Origin: Pseudomonas sp. LP_7_YM
Lineage (GTDB): Bacteria > Pseudomonadota > Gammaproteobacteria > Pseudomonadales > Pseudomonadaceae
DNA: 64,000 nt
Reading direction: 5' to 3'
NCBI RefSeq assembly: GCF_004364435.1
Contig: NZ_SOCT01000001.1
Coordinates: 558,001 to 622,000 of the forward strand
Positions 44,895-55,586 of the stretch are shown here, in pieces. Both the position numbers and the translations under genes were made by a program. The notes below the pieces were generated by a model, which saw only the letters and a list, made by a program, of their open reading frames with translations, had not been told where the DNA came from and ran no database searches. The first letter of the stretch is position 1. Every line of letters starts with the position of its first letter.

Positions 44895-46481
44895 TCACGC
44901 CCCGAATGCCAACCCCGACGCCTTTAACAACTCCTGGGTATAGGCCTGCTGAGGATCGGCAAAAATCTTGCGCGATTCTCCTTGCTCGACCACTTTACCG
45001 TCCTTTATCACGATCAGATCGTGGGCCAAGGCGTGGACCACCGCCAGATCATGGCTGATGAACAGGTAGGTCAGGCCGTGGCGGACCTGCAGGTCACGCA
45101 GCAGGGCAACGATCTGTTTCTGGACCGTGCGATCCAGTGCCGAGGTCGGCTCATCCAGCAGGATCAGCTCAGGTTCGAGCACCAGAGCGCGGGCAATCGA
45201 AATGCGTTGCCGCTGCCCGCCGGAGAACTCATGGGGGTAGCGATGGCGGCTCTCCGGGTCCAGGCCCACTTCGCGCAGCACCCGAATCACCGTCTGCTCG
45301 CGCTCCTGCGGGGTGCCGATGCCGTGGGTCAGCAACCCTTCGGCGATGATCTGCTGTACGGTCATGCGCGGACTGAGGCTGCCGAACGGGTCCTGAAACA
45401 CCACCTGCATGCGTTTACGCAACGGGCGCATCAACTGCTGGCTGCGCAGGCTCAGCTCCTTGTTGCCAAAGCGGATACTGCCCTCGGAATCGATCAGACG
45501 CAGGATCGCTTGGCCCAAGGTGGATTTACCCGACCCCGATTCACCGACAATCCCCAGCGTCTTGCCCTTGAGCAGCTCGAAACTCACCCCGTCCACTGCC
45601 TTGATGTAATGCCGCTGACGACTGAACAGCCGCTTGGGCAGGGCAAACCAGACCTTCAGTGCGTCCACCGAGAGCAAGGTCTGCGGATGCACACTGGGCA
45701 CCGGCTCACCGTCGGGTTCGGCATTGATCAGTAAGCGACTGTAGGCGTGCTGCGGGTTGGCGAACAGTGCCTGACAGTCGGCCTGCTCGACGATCTCGCC
45801 GCCACGCATCACGCACACCCGTTGTGCAATGCGGCGCACCAGGTTCAGGTCATGACTGATCAGCAGCAATGACATGCCCAGACGCGCCTGCAAGGTTTTC
45901 AACAGTTCGAGGATCTTCACCTGCACGGTGACGTCCAGCGCCGTGGTCGGTTCGTCGGCGATCAGCAAGTCCGGTTCGTTGGCCAGGGCCATGGCGATCA
46001 TCACCCGTTGCCGCTGGCCCCCGGACAGTTGATGTGGATAGGCCTTGAGCCGCTGCAGTGGTTGGTGGATGCCCACCAGTTCCAGCAGTTCCAGCGTGCG
46101 TTCGCGAGCGGCTTTGCCCTTAAGGCCCTTGTGCATCGTAAGGATTTCACCGATCTGCTTCTCCACGGTGTGCAGCGGGTTCAGCGAGGTCATTGGCTCC
46201 TGGAAGATCATGGCGATGCGGTTGCCGCGCAGCTCGCGCAGTTGGGCATCGCTGGCTTGCAACAGATCGACGCCGTTGTAATGGATCTGACCCTGGGTGC
46301 TGACGCTCTTGACGGGCAGCAGCCGCAGGATCGAATGCGCCGTCACGGATTTGCCCGAGCCGGATTCGCCCACCAGCGCCAGGCATTCGCCACGGCGGAT
46401 GGTCAGGTCGATGCCATGAACCACCTCGCTGCCGTTAAAGGCAACCCGTAAGCCACGGATGTCGATCAATGTTTCAGTCAT
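44895..46481 (-). CDS. Peptide ABC transporter, double ATPase (YejF/NppD-like)
   Basis: 528 residues: two ABC ATPase domains in one chain. Each has Walker A GESGSGKS (near residues 37 and 313), signatures LSGGQRQRV and FSGGQRQRI, and Walker B ([16 protein letters not shown]). Oligopeptide-binding C-terminal segments follow each. It energises uptake through the two permeases upstream. The next gene ends nine bases away, so it is the last member of the importer operon. Confidence 0.93.
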   Translation of the reverse strand: MTETLIDIRGLRVAFNGSEVVHGIDLTIRRGECLALVGESGSGKSVTAHSILRLLPVKSVSTQGQIHYNGVDLLQASDAQLRELRGNRIAMIFQEPMTSLNPLHTVEKQIGEILTMHKGLKGKAARERTLELLELVGIHQPLQRLKAYPHQLSGGQRQRVMIAMALANEPDLLIADEPTTALDVTVQVKILELLKTLQARLGMSLLLISHDLNLVRRIAQRVCVMRGGEIVEQADCQALFANPQHAYSRLLINAEPDGEPVPSVHPQTLLSVDALKVWFALPKRLFSRQRHYIKAVDGVSFELLKGKTLGIVGESGSGKSTLGQAILRLIDSEGSIRFGNKELSLRSQQLMRPLRKRMQVVFQDPFGSLSPRMTVQQIIAEGLLTHGIGTPQEREQTVIRVLREVGLDPESRHRYPHEFSGGQRQRISIARALVLEPELILLDEPTSALDRTVQKQIVALLRDLQVRHGLTYLFISHDLAVVHALAHDLIVIKDGKVVEQGESRKIFADPQQAYTQELLKASGLAFGA

Positions 46482-46490
46482 GTCGCGTCC

Positions 46491-47513
46491 TCAGGTTCGC
46501 GGATCGAAAGCGTCGCGGCAGGCTTCGCCGATGAACACCAGCAGGGAAAGAATCAGCGCCAGCACGCAAAAGGCGGTCAGGCCCAGCCAGGGCGCCTGCA
46601 GGTTGCGCTTGGCCTCGCCCACGAGTTCGCCCAGGGACGCACTGCCCGCCGGCATGCCAAAACCGAGGAAGTCCAGCGCGGTCAACGTGGCGATGGCACC
46701 GGTCACGATGAACGGCAGGTAGGTGAGGGTGCTGGTCATGGCGTTGGGCAGGATGTGCCGCAGCATCAGCGCGCTGTCGCTCAGGCCCAGGGCGCGGGCG
46801 GCCTTGACGTATTCCAGATTGCGTCCGCGCAGGAACTCGGCACGCACCACATCCACCAGCGCCAGCCACGAGAACAGCGCCATGATCCCCAGCAGCCACC
46901 AGAAGTTCGGCTCGACGAAGCCCGAAAGAATGATCAACAGATACAACACCGGCAGCCCCGACCAGATCTCCTGCAGACGCTGGCCGATGAGGTCCGCCAG
47001 GCCGCCGTAATAGCCCTGAACCGCCCCGGCGAACACACCGATCACGGTACTTATAGCGGTCAGCAGCAAGGCGAACAGGATCGACACCCGCGTGCCGAAC
47101 AGGACGCGTGCCATCACGTCCCGCGCCTGCTCGTCGGTCCCCAGCCAATTACGCGAGCTGGGTGGGCTGGGCGAGGGCTCTTTAAGGTCGTAATTGACGG
47201 TGTCGTAGCTGAAGGGGATCGGCGCGAACATCATCCAGCCACCCTTGGACTCGATCAGCTTATGCACGTAGTCGCTGGCGTAGTCCGGCTCGAACGGTAG
47301 CTCGCCACCGAAATCGGTTTCCAGGTACGGGTGCAGGGTCGGGTAATACAACTGGCCTTGATAACTGACCAGCAGCGGCCGGTCGTTGGCGATCAGTTCG
47401 CCACACAGGCAGATCAACAGCAGCGCGATAAAAATCCACAGCGACCACCAACCCCGTCGATTGGCTTTGAAGTTGGCCATGCGCCGCTTGCTTTGCGCAG
47501 AAAACTCGAACAT
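46491..47513 (-). CDS. Peptide ABC transporter permease (YejE/NppC-like)
   Basis: 340 residues, an inner-membrane DppC-type permease with about six helices. LGTDEQARDVMARVLFGTRVSI and EYVKAARALGLSDSALMLRHILPNAMTS (EAA loop) are diagnostic. The length and N-terminus (RRMANFKANRRGWWSLWIF) match YejE. Its ATG overlaps the stop of the YejB-like gene by one base. Confidence 0.93.
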   Translation of the reverse strand: MFEFSAQSKRRMANFKANRRGWWSLWIFIALLLICLCGELIANDRPLLVSYQGQLYYPTLHPYLETDFGGELPFEPDYASDYVHKLIESKGGWMMFAPIPFSYDTVNYDLKEPSPSPPSSRNWLGTDEQARDVMARVLFGTRVSILFALLLTAISTVIGVFAGAVQGYYGGLADLIGQRLQEIWSGLPVLYLLIILSGFVEPNFWWLLGIMALFSWLALVDVVRAEFLRGRNLEYVKAARALGLSDSALMLRHILPNAMTSTLTYLPFIVTGAIATLTALDFLGFGMPAGSASLGELVGEAKRNLQAPWLGLTAFCVLALILSLLVFIGEACRDAFDPRT

Positions 47514-48583
47514 CAGGCGCTCCTCGCGGAAAAGTCGATGCGCGGATCGACCAGGGTGTAGCAAAGATCGCCCACCAGCTTGATCAGCAGGCCGAACAGG
47601 GTGAACAGAAACAGCGTGCCGAACACCACCGGGTAGTCGCGGGACACCGCTGCCTCGTAACTCATGCGGCCGATGCCATCCAGCCCGAAGATGGTTTCGA
47701 TCAACAAGGAACCGGCGAAGAACACCTCGGTCAGTGCGCCGGGAATGCCCGCGACCACCAGCAACATCGCATTGCGGAACACATGGCCATACAGCACGCG
47801 ATGCTCGCTCAGGCCCTTGGCCCGCGCCGTGACGACATACTGGCGGCTGATTTCATTGAGGAAGCTGTTCTTGGTGAGGATGGTCAGGGTGGCGAAGCCG
47901 CCGATCACCAACGCACTGACCGGCAGCACCAGGTGCCACAGGTAGTCACGCACCTTGCCCAGGGTCGACAGGCTTTCGAAGTCATCGGAAAACAGTCCCT
48001 GTGCCGGAAACCAGCTCAGGTAGCTGCCCCCGGCGAACACCACGATCAGTGCAATGGCGAACAGAAATGCCGGCACCGCATAGCCGACGATGATCAGCGT
48101 GCTGCTCCAGACATCGAAGCGGCTGCCGTGATGCACCGCTTTGCGAATGCCCAGCGGGATCGAGATCAGGTAGGTAATCAGCGTGGCCCAAAGCCCCAGT
48201 GAAAGGGTGACCGGCAGTTTCTGAGCAATCAGGCCGGTCACCGTCGCGCCACGAAAAAAGCTGCTGCCAAAATCCAGCTGCGCGTAGTGGGTGAGCATCA
48301 GCCACAAGCGTTCGTGCATCGGTTTGTCAAAACCGTACTGATGCCTGATCGCTTCGACCAGCTCCGGGTCCAGCCCCTGTGAACTGCGGCTCACCGCCCC
48401 GGACGCCGCAACTTCTCCGCCTCCGCCGCCGATCCCCGCCGCTGGACTCAGGCCCTGAACCCGGGCAATCGCCTGTTCGACGGGGCCGCCTGGTGCGGCC
48501 TGAACGATGAGAAAGTTGACCACCAGAATGCACAGCAGGGTGGGAATGATCAGCAGCAGACGCCGCATTGCATAAACCAGCAT
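47513..48583 (-). CDS. Peptide ABC transporter permease (YejB/NppB-like)
   Basis: 356 residues, DppB-type permease with the first helix [31 protein letters not shown] and the EAA loop [28 protein letters not shown] Gly/Ser-rich insert after residue 45 ([13 protein letters not shown]), as in YejB proteins, is present. ATG 48583 is set one base past the binding-protein stop, and separates it from an upstream extension. Confidence 0.93.
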   Translation of the reverse strand: MLVYAMRRLLLIIPTLLCILVVNFLIVQAAPGGPVEQAIARVQGLSPAAGIGGGGGEVAASGAVSRSSQGLDPELVEAIRHQYGFDKPMHERLWLMLTHYAQLDFGSSFFRGATVTGLIAQKLPVTLSLGLWATLITYLISIPLGIRKAVHHGSRFDVWSSTLIIVGYAVPAFLFAIALIVVFAGGSYLSWFPAQGLFSDDFESLSTLGKVRDYLWHLVLPVSALVIGGFATLTILTKNSFLNEISRQYVVTARAKGLSEHRVLYGHVFRNAMLLVVAGIPGALTEVFFAGSLLIETIFGLDGIGRMSYEAAVSRDYPVVFGTLFLFTLFGLLIKLVGDLCYTLVDPRIDFSARSA

Positions 48584-48584
48584 G

Positions 48585-50528
48585 TCAACGTTCCTCCCCG
48601 GTCGCAGGCGATGGCACATGTGGCTGCGCGCTGATTTGCGGCGCCAGGCGCGCAGCCATTTGGTCATTGGTCAAAGGCGTGGGGCTGATCTGCCACCAGC
48701 TTTCCAGCCCCACGTCGTAAATCGGCTCGACCTGCGGTTTGCCGAAGCGGTTGGCGTACACCACCGGAGTGCCTTGCGAGTAGTAATTCGGAATCATGTA
48801 GAAGCCCCACAACAACACCCGGTCCAGTGCCCGGGCGTAATGCTGCATGTCGTTGCGACTGTTGGCGCCGACCAGCCCGTCGATGAGCGAATCCACGGCC
48901 CGATTGCGCAGGACCATCGCGTTGGAGCTGCCGACCTGGCGGGCGCTCTGAGAGCCGAACAGGTTGTACAGCTCCCGACCTGGTGACAGGATCGGATTGC
49001 CGTTGTTGGGCAGGGTGACCACGATCATGTCGTAGTCACGGCTGTTGAGCCGGTTGATGTACTGCGCTGAATCGACCCGACGGAAATTCAACGAGATGCC
49101 GATCTGCGCCAGCACCCTTTTATAGGGCAGCACCAGACGCTCGAAACCGCCCTGACCGTCGAGGAAAGAGAATTCGAGAGGTTGCCTGGCGGCGTTGACC
49201 AGCCGATTGTTTTTCGCATGCCACCCGGCGTCGGCCAGCAGCTTCAGGGCCTTGAGCTGTTTATCGCGTATATAACCGCTGCCATCGGTCTTCGGCGCAT
49301 GCCAGACCTGGGTAAACACCTCATCGGGCACCTTGCCCCGAAGCGGCTCGAGAATCTGCAACTCCTGGGCATCCGGCGGTTCGCTGGCGGCCATGTCGCT
49401 CTTGGGAAAGTAGCTCTCTTCGCGCACATAGAAGTTGCGCATGATCTGGCCATTGACCCATTCGAAATCCCAGAGCATGGCCAGCGCCTCGCGCACACGC
49501 CGGTCCTGAAACACCGGCCTGTCGAGGTTGAACACGAAACCCTGGCCGGCCACCGGGCGTTTTTTCGCCAGGATGGTCTTTTGCAAGCGACCGTCCTGCA
49601 CGCTTGGCGCGGTATAACCGACTATGTAGCCGGAGGAGGAAAACTCGCGGTTGTAGTCGAAGCTGCCGGCTTGCACCAGTTGCCGGGCAACGTCGACATC
49701 GCCATAGAAATTCACCGTCAGCGCGTCGAAGTTGTACAGCCCGCGACTGACCGGCAGGTCCTTGGCCCACCAGTCTTTCACCCGCTCGAAACTCACGCTG
49801 CGCCCGGCATCCACCCGCGACACGCGGTAGGGCCCGCTGCCCAGCGGTGGTTCGAAACCGCCTCCCTTGGTGAAGTCCCGGGTCTTCCACCAATGTTCCG
49901 GCAGCACACGCATGCTCGCCAGATCCAGCGCCAGGGTCCGATTGAGGTTGCTCTTGAAGTCGAAGCGAATCTGCCCCGGCGCTTCGATGACCACATCCTT
50001 GACGTCGGCATACAGCGGCCGATAGCTGAAGCTGCCCTGGGTGATCAGGGTCTGATAGGTGTACTTCACGTCTTGGGCAGTGATCGGGCTGCCATCGTCG
50101 AACCGCGCCTTGGGGTTGAGGTAAAAGCGCACCCACAGATTGTCCGGGTCGCGCTCCAGCTTTTGCGCAACCAGGCCATACACCGTGTAGGGCTCGTCCA
50201 GCGAGCGATAGGCCAGCGGTGAATAGACCCAGGTATCGATCTGGCTCACGGAAATGCCCTGATCGACGTAGGGCGTGAGGTAGTTGTACTGGCCGATTTC
50301 TTCGGACGCGCGACTCAGCGAGCCGCCTTTGGGCGCGTACGGATCGACGTAATCAAAATGTTTGAAATCAGCCGGGTATTTGGGTGGTTCGCCGTACACG
50401 GTCAGGGCGTGCAGGGGCGCGGCGATGGCCAGCGGCACGCCGGACAGAAACGAGATGAAAAACGCCACGGCGTACAGCAGCGCAATGCCGGGAAGCAGCC
50501 TTTGCAACGAAAGAGGGGAGGTGCACAT
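48585..50528 (-). CDS. Periplasmic peptide-binding protein (YejA/NppA-like)
   Basis: 647 residues, with signal peptide ([13 protein letters not shown], cleavage near 36) and an SBP_bac_5 domain (peptide/nickel family). [34 protein letters not shown] is the typical YejA N-terminus; [17 protein letters not shown] and [19 protein letters not shown] follow. In E. coli YejA and in P. aeruginosa NppA relatives take peptides and peptidyl nucleosides such as microcin C. It lies 150 bp downstream of the TonB-dependent receptor gene. Confidence 0.92.
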   Translation of the reverse strand: MCTSPLSLQRLLPGIALLYAVAFFISFLSGVPLAIAAPLHALTVYGEPPKYPADFKHFDYVDPYAPKGGSLSRASEEIGQYNYLTPYVDQGISVSQIDTWVYSPLAYRSLDEPYTVYGLVAQKLERDPDNLWVRFYLNPKARFDDGSPITAQDVKYTYQTLITQGSFSYRPLYADVKDVVIEAPGQIRFDFKSNLNRTLALDLASMRVLPEHWWKTRDFTKGGGFEPPLGSGPYRVSRVDAGRSVSFERVKDWWAKDLPVSRGLYNFDALTVNFYGDVDVARQLVQAGSFDYNREFSSSGYIVGYTAPSVQDGRLQKTILAKKRPVAGQGFVFNLDRPVFQDRRVREALAMLWDFEWVNGQIMRNFYVREESYFPKSDMAASEPPDAQELQILEPLRGKVPDEVFTQVWHAPKTDGSGYIRDKQLKALKLLADAGWHAKNNRLVNAARQPLEFSFLDGQGGFERLVLPYKRVLAQIGISLNFRRVDSAQYINRLNSRDYDMIVVTLPNNGNPILSPGRELYNLFGSQSARQVGSSNAMVLRNRAVDSLIDGLVGANSRNDMQHYARALDRVLLWGFYMIPNYYSQGTPVVYANRFGKPQVEPIYDVGLESWWQISPTPLTNDQMAARLAPQISAQPHVPSPATGEER

Positions 50529-50581
50529 GTTCGGGCAATCCTTGGTTTGCAGGGCGACGCACTCAAAGCGCTGGGAAAAAT

Positions 50582-50595
50582 CCCCCGGCCGGGGG
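50582..50595. repeat. GC-rich palindrome between receptor and binding protein
   Basis: CCCCCGGCCGGGGG is a perfect 14-bp palindrome, in the 150-bp spacer. It may mark an mRNA hairpin that sets different levels for the genes on each side. Confidence 0.35.
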
Positions 50596-50678
50596 CGATG
50601 GACGAGACCTTGAAGCCGGGGGCGCGATTTCGCAGGGAGACCCCGACGCGCCGGAGCGAAGCGCGTCAGGGGGCAGGC

Positions 50679-53414
50679 TTAGAAGTGGTACGACGCGCGT
50701 GCGAACAACGTGCGCCCCAGCGGGTCGGCGTAACGAGGGTCGTAGCCGGACTGGAAGTTATAGGCCTGGTTGGAGAACGGCGGGTTGCGGTCGAACATAT
50801 TCTTCACGCCCACATCGATATCCAGCGCCTTCTCAAAGGTGTAGCCGGTTGAGATATCCCATACCGAATACGAGGCCACGCGCGAGTTGGTGCTGGGGTC
50901 ATAGTCGTTATAGCCGGTGGTGAACTGATTGGTCAGGCTGGCGCGCGCCGGTCCCAGGTTCCAGGTCGCGGTCAGGTTGTGTTTCCAGCGTGCAATCACG
51001 CCATCACCCTGAAAGTCACCCACCTTGTCGGTGTACGGCCCTTTGATGGTGCTCTGAAAGTCGTAGCGATCAACGTAGGTGCCCGTCATGCCAACGCCGA
51101 ACTGGCCATACGGCGTATTCGGAAACTGGTAATTGAGCGAGACGTCGACGCCATTGGTCTTGACGATGCCCAGGTTGGCGTTGGTCGCGACGATATAGTC
51201 CAGGGTGCCATCGGCGTTGCGCACGAACCGGTCGGCGTAGGTGTTCGGGTCATCGAACACCGTGGACTCAGGGAACGACTGAATCTGGTTGGAAATGTGA
51301 ATCCACCAGAAGTCCAGACCCATCGACAGATTGCTCATCGGCTGGAACACGAAACCGAAGGTGACGTTACGGGCTTTTTCCGGGGCAAGTCCCTGGTTGC
51401 CGCCTAACTGAGAGTGAAACTGCTGGTCACAATCGCGACCGGCATTGCCACCCGGCTGTACCACGCCACCGGTGCACAGTGTCGGGTCGTTGTAATAACC
51501 CTGGGTAAAGGTAATGGCTTGCGGCGCGTACAGCTCATAGAGGGTAGGGGCCCGGAAGCCCTCGCTGTAAGCGCCCCGTACCACCAGTTCTTTGACCGGC
51601 TGATAACGGAACGAGTATTTCGGATTGGTGGTGCTGCCGAAGTCGCTGTATTTGTCGTGACGGATGGCGGCGGTCAGCTCCAGGCTGTCGAGTACAGGTA
51701 CGTTCAGCTCGGCATATTCGGCCTTGACACTGCGGTCGCCGCTGACGCTGCCGTTGGAGTCAAGACCCAGGCTGCTTAAATCATCGACGAAGGCGTCCAG
51801 ATTCTGGTGGAACTTCTCCTTGCGGTATTCACCGCCCAAGGCCAGCCCGGCGGAACCTGCACCAAACCAGTCACCGATTTCCCGGCTGATACGGCCATCC
51901 AGCCCCATGACGCGTCCGACTGCCGATGAATACTGGCCGTGATAGGTCGCTGCATCGATGTAGCGCTGACCGGCCGCAGACTGCGTGCCGAACGGGTTGA
52001 TGATCCCGGAAGTGATGCCGTTGATCAGCGCTGCGTCGCTGAGATAACCGCTGGTGACGGATGACAGAATCTTGTTCTGGTTGTACGAGGCACCGACGTT
52101 GTAGTCCCAGCCGCCGACCAAGCCGTCGAATGTCAGCAAAAAACGCTGACTGGTGTTCTGGTCCTTGCTGGAGCGCCCGCCTGCGGCAGTTTCGCGCCAA
52201 TTCAAATCCACGGGCTGGGAGGGGTCGAGGTCGAAGTTCGTCGGTGCCGGGGTGCTGCCATTACCAGGATAGTAAGGCGAGGAGCTGTCCATGGTCAGCC
52301 CGGTCAGGGGCGCCGGTGCAATGGTGGTGGCGTTGTTATTGCGCGCCCAGAAGTATTCCAGGCTGACGTTATGGTCTTCGGCGAGCTTGCCGGTGGCCTT
52401 GCCGAAGAAGGAAGTTTTCTCGGTTTCAGGGGTCAGGTCGATGTATTGCTTGGTCGAGAAGCGACAGACACCACGGTCCAGCACCTGGCCCGGACCGCTG
52501 CAATTGCTGTCAAGCAGCGGGTTGCTGGCGTTGTCGCCCTGACTGTAGTTGGCCGGGAACGAAGTGCCGGAGGTCTGGTTAAGGCCGCGTCCGGGCTGGT
52601 AGTCGTTAACGAAGGAGCGGTCACGCGCCGCGAGGTTGCCTTGCTTGTTGTAGTTGAACACGCCCATGACATTGAAGCGGTCTTCGTTCAGGTCGCCAAT
52701 GCCCCAGCTGGCGCTCATGTCTTTGGTGTCGCCGCCGCCTGCTGCGGTGGGGGACGCGCCGCCTAGTGTGAGGGTCCCGTCAGTCATTTCCTTTTTGGTA
52801 ATGAAGTTGATCACCCCGCCGATGGCGTCGGTGCCATACAAGGCCGATGCGCCGTCGCGCAGCACTTCGACACGGTCGATTGCGGCAAACGGGATCATGT
52901 TAAGGTCCACCGCCCCGCCTGCCGAGTTGGTGCCTGACAGCGCGTTGTTCGCCAACCGTCGACCGTTGAGCAATACCAGCGTCTTGTTGGCGCCGATACC
53001 GCGCATGTCGGCAAACGATGCCCCGCCGGTGGACGCGCCTACAGAACCTGCGCTGTTGTTGATCGACTGGCTCCCGGTGATGCGCTGCACCAGCTCCTGG
53101 GTCGTGGTAACCCCCTGTTTTTTCAGATCGTCGGTTCGCAGGATGGTGATCGGCACCGCCGTCTCTGCATCCACGCGGCGCACCGCCGAACCGGTCACTT
53201 CAACCCGCTGCAACTGCGCGGTGGCCGGTACTGCCGCTGCAGCCGCCGGAACCGCGGCTTCACTGGCCGGTGCCGCCTCGGCGGTGTTATCACTGTTTTG
53301 TGCCGCATAGGCCGGGCTCATGCCTACGGCCAGGGCGCAGAACAGTGCGCGGGGATGCCGTCCTACGGCAAGTACGAGAGGCTTGAGGGTAGAACCAGGA
53401 AAACTCATCAGCAT
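50679..53414 (-). CDS. TonB-dependent outer-membrane receptor
   Basis: 911 residues. A signal peptide ends near residue 37 (SPAYA). A TonB-box-type/plug region begins with QLQRVEVTGSAVRRVDAETAVPITIL and DLKKQGVTTTQELVQRITGSQ; the plug contains RGIGANKTLVLLNGRRLANN and DRVEVLRDGASALYGTDAIGGVINFITKK. The 22-strand barrel ends GRTLFARASYHF with the C-terminal Phe of outer-membrane proteins. There is no extra N-terminal signalling domain, so it is not a FecA-type transducer. The ligand is unknown; the following Yej genes suggest a peptide or peptide-like compound. Confidence 0.92.
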   Translation of the reverse strand: MLMSFPGSTLKPLVLAVGRHPRALFCALAVGMSPAYAAQNSDNTAEAAPASEAAVPAAAAAVPATAQLQRVEVTGSAVRRVDAETAVPITILRTDDLKKQGVTTTQELVQRITGSQSINNSAGSVGASTGGASFADMRGIGANKTLVLLNGRRLANNALSGTNSAGGAVDLNMIPFAAIDRVEVLRDGASALYGTDAIGGVINFITKKEMTDGTLTLGGASPTAAGGGDTKDMSASWGIGDLNEDRFNVMGVFNYNKQGNLAARDRSFVNDYQPGRGLNQTSGTSFPANYSQGDNASNPLLDSNCSGPGQVLDRGVCRFSTKQYIDLTPETEKTSFFGKATGKLAEDHNVSLEYFWARNNNATTIAPAPLTGLTMDSSSPYYPGNGSTPAPTNFDLDPSQPVDLNWRETAAGGRSSKDQNTSQRFLLTFDGLVGGWDYNVGASYNQNKILSSVTSGYLSDAALINGITSGIINPFGTQSAAGQRYIDAATYHGQYSSAVGRVMGLDGRISREIGDWFGAGSAGLALGGEYRKEKFHQNLDAFVDDLSSLGLDSNGSVSGDRSVKAEYAELNVPVLDSLELTAAIRHDKYSDFGSTTNPKYSFRYQPVKELVVRGAYSEGFRAPTLYELYAPQAITFTQGYYNDPTLCTGGVVQPGGNAGRDCDQQFHSQLGGNQGLAPEKARNVTFGFVFQPMSNLSMGLDFWWIHISNQIQSFPESTVFDDPNTYADRFVRNADGTLDYIVATNANLGIVKTNGVDVSLNYQFPNTPYGQFGVGMTGTYVDRYDFQSTIKGPYTDKVGDFQGDGVIARWKHNLTATWNLGPARASLTNQFTTGYNDYDPSTNSRVASYSVWDISTGYTFEKALDIDVGVKNMFDRNPPFSNQAYNFQSGYDPRYADPLGRTLFARASYHF

Positions 53415-53608
53415 GGTAATTTCCGAATTATTCCAGAGGTTAATGAAATGGCCTTGTGAGCCCTCGTTGCTCCGACGCGGTCATGGCGGTCGGGAAATCC
53501 TTTTTTCAAGCAAGCCGCTCCCCTCCATGGCAAATCCACGGACGGCTGTTACATCGGGAGTCAGGTGTGCAGGGCCGCGCCGGGCGCAGCCCTCAAGTCA
53601 CGGGCAGA

Positions 53609-54010
53609 TCACTTGGAGGTCATCACCGATATTTTGGTGATCCCCGCGCGCTCGATGGACGCCATCGCCTTGGCCACCTGGCCATAGTTGACGCTGGTGT
53701 CGGCCTGCAACTGGACCCGCACTTCAGGGTCCTTGGTCTTGACGTCCTTGAGGCTGACTTCCAGCGACTCGGGGGCAATCTCCGATTTGGCCAGGTAGAA
53801 CTTGCCGTCCTGATCGACGCTGACCACCACCGGGTCTTTCTTTTCGGCGGGGGCGACGGCATCGGTTTTCGGCAGATTGACCTTGATCGCATTGGTCATC
53901 AGCGGTGCGGTCACGATGAACACCACCAGCAGCACGAGCATCACGTCCACCAGCGGCGTGACGTTCATTTCGCTGAGCACTTCATCGCTGTCTTGAGTGG
54001 AGAACGACAT
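53609..54010 (-). CDS. exbD: ExbD-family biopolymer transport protein
   Basis: 133 residues: one membrane helix near residues 20-40 (PLVDVMLVLLVVFIVTAPLM) with the conserved Asp, and a periplasmic domain. It forms, with ExbB, the proton-driven motor that energises TonB. Its start overlaps the exbB stop by one base. Confidence 0.93.
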   Translation of the reverse strand: MSFSTQDSDEVLSEMNVTPLVDVMLVLLVVFIVTAPLMTNAIKVNLPKTDAVAPAEKKDPVVVSVDQDGKFYLAKSEIAPESLEVSLKDVKTKDPEVRVQLQADTSVNYGQVAKAMASIERAGITKISVMTSK

Positions 54011-54717
54011 CAGCTCGCCTCCCGAACGGCATGGCCGTTCTTGTGCGCGATAGGCTGGCGGTCGACCGCAAAGGCACTGCGCTGGGCGAGGGCGTCGAAG
54101 TCATGGGCAAAATCGTCCATGTCGGCCACGGCCAGTTTCAGGCGGCGCAGAAAGAAGTTGTAAATCAGCACCGCTGGCACGGCGACCGCGATCCCCACGC
54201 CGGTGGCGATCAGGGCATGGCCGATGGGACCGGCGACGGTTTCCAGGCTGGCCGAGCCGCTGGCACCGATGCTCTGCAGCGCTTCCATGATCCCCCAGAC
54301 GGTGCCGAACAGGCCGATGAAAGGCGCGGTGCTGCCGATACTGGCGAGGATCGCTTGCCCGGCTTCCAGCGAGCGGCGTTCTTTCTGGATCTGCTGGCGC
54401 AGGTTGCGTTCCAGGCGGTCAGAGCGGTTGATGGTGTGGGCCAGTTGCTGGGTGGTGCGCGGGGTTTCCTCCACCGCCATCGCTTCGAAACCGCTGTTGG
54501 CGATGCGTGCCAGCGAACCGGGGTACTGAGTGGCGTGTTCAGCGGCGGTGAGCAGATCCGGTGCGGTCCAGAAGGCCTTGGTGAACTGCCTGTTCTGGGT
54601 CTTGAGTTTCAGGTATTGCGCGGATTTGATCAGCAGCAGACCCCAGCTCAACACCGAGAAAAACACCAGCGCCCAGAGGACCCCTGGGACAATCATGGAA
54701 GAGAGCGATTCGTTCAT
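54010..54717 (-). CDS. exbB: ExbB-family (MotA/TolQ/ExbB) proton channel protein
   Basis: 235 residues with three membrane helices and the family segment APFIGLFGTVWGIMEALQSIG near residue 133, then GPIGHALIATGVGIAVAVPAVLIYN. It pairs with ExbD to drive TonB. Confidence 0.93.
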   Translation of the reverse strand: MNESLSSMIVPGVLWALVFFSVLSWGLLLIKSAQYLKLKTQNRQFTKAFWTAPDLLTAAEHATQYPGSLARIANSGFEAMAVEETPRTTQQLAHTINRSDRLERNLRQQIQKERRSLEAGQAILASIGSTAPFIGLFGTVWGIMEALQSIGASGSASLETVAGPIGHALIATGVGIAVAVPAVLIYNFFLRRLKLAVADMDDFAHDFDALAQRSAFAVDRQPIAHKNGHAVREAS

Positions 54718-54767
54718 GGTTACACCTCACCAGCTATATAAGAGTTGTCTGTGGTTTTGCCTGCCGG

Positions 54768-55586
54768 TCATTCCGGCAACTTGAAATCGATGGTCTGGGT
54801 CGCAAAGCCCTCAATCGGTGTGTCGCCACGCTTGGCCGGAATGAACTTCCAGTTACGCACCGTCGCCACTGCCGCATCGTCCAGTACCTGTTTACCGCTG
54901 GATTTGGTCACCTCGACAGTGCCTGCACGGCCGTTAGGCAAGACCTTGATGCGCAGGATCACCCGGCCTTCCATGCCTTTGCGCAGCGCTGCGCCGGGGT
55001 ATTCCGGTGGCGGATTGCCGAGGCTCGCCAGACCTGAAATCGCAGCCGACTCCTTGACCGGCGCTGCAGGCGCCGGGGCTGCCGGAGCAGGTGCGGGAGT
55101 CGGTGCCACGGGCGTGCTCGGTGCTGCGGGTATGGGCGGCGCAGGCTGCGTCGGTTTTTTCACCGGCTCCGGTTTCTTGACCGGTTTGGGTTTCTCGACC
55201 TTGGGTTTCTCCTCCGGCTTGGGCGGCGGTTTGAGCGCATCGGGGTCTTCGACCGGTTGTTCGGGTTCTGGAGGCGGCGGAGGCGGTGGGGGTGGCGGCG
55301 GTGCTGGCGGGGGAGGTTCCGGCGCAGGCGGCGTCGGGTTGGTCAGTTCGACCGTCATCTCGGGGACTTGCGGGGCAACGTCCGGCACGTCGGTTTTTGC
55401 CGTTTGCATGTACCACCAGATGGCACCATGAATAAGGACCGAAGCGGCAATCAATACCAACACCTGCGGCCTGTTCAACCCGCCAGGACGTGAAGTGTTT
55501 TCCTTGAAAGGAATACTCGGCCAAACCCTGGAAAGTTCATCCGGGGCCGGGTCGGGCACTGCTTTCATCTTTACCGCATCGTTCAT
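54768..55586 (-). CDS. tonB: TonB energy transducer
   Basis: 272 residues. A membrane anchor (about 44-60, VLVLIAASVLIHGAIWWYM) is followed by a long Pro-rich spacer with a run of eleven prolines near residue 95, Lys-Pro repeats, and a C-terminal TonB domain (PEYPGAALRKGMEGRVILRIKVLPNGR and KFIPAKRGD). The spacer should span the periplasm. Because tonB, exbB, exbD and receptor follow each other, it is dedicated to that receptor. ATG 55586 is favoured, with GGGAG upstream. Confidence 0.92.
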   Translation of the reverse strand: MNDAVKMKAVPDPAPDELSRVWPSIPFKENTSRPGGLNRPQVLVLIAASVLIHGAIWWYMQTAKTDVPDVAPQVPEMTVELTNPTPPAPEPPPPAPPPPPPPPPPPEPEQPVEDPDALKPPPKPEEKPKVEKPKPVKKPEPVKKPTQPAPPIPAAPSTPVAPTPAPAPAAPAPAAPVKESAAISGLASLGNPPPEYPGAALRKGMEGRVILRIKVLPNGRAGTVEVTKSSGKQVLDDAAVATVRNWKFIPAKRGDTPIEGFATQTIDFKLPE

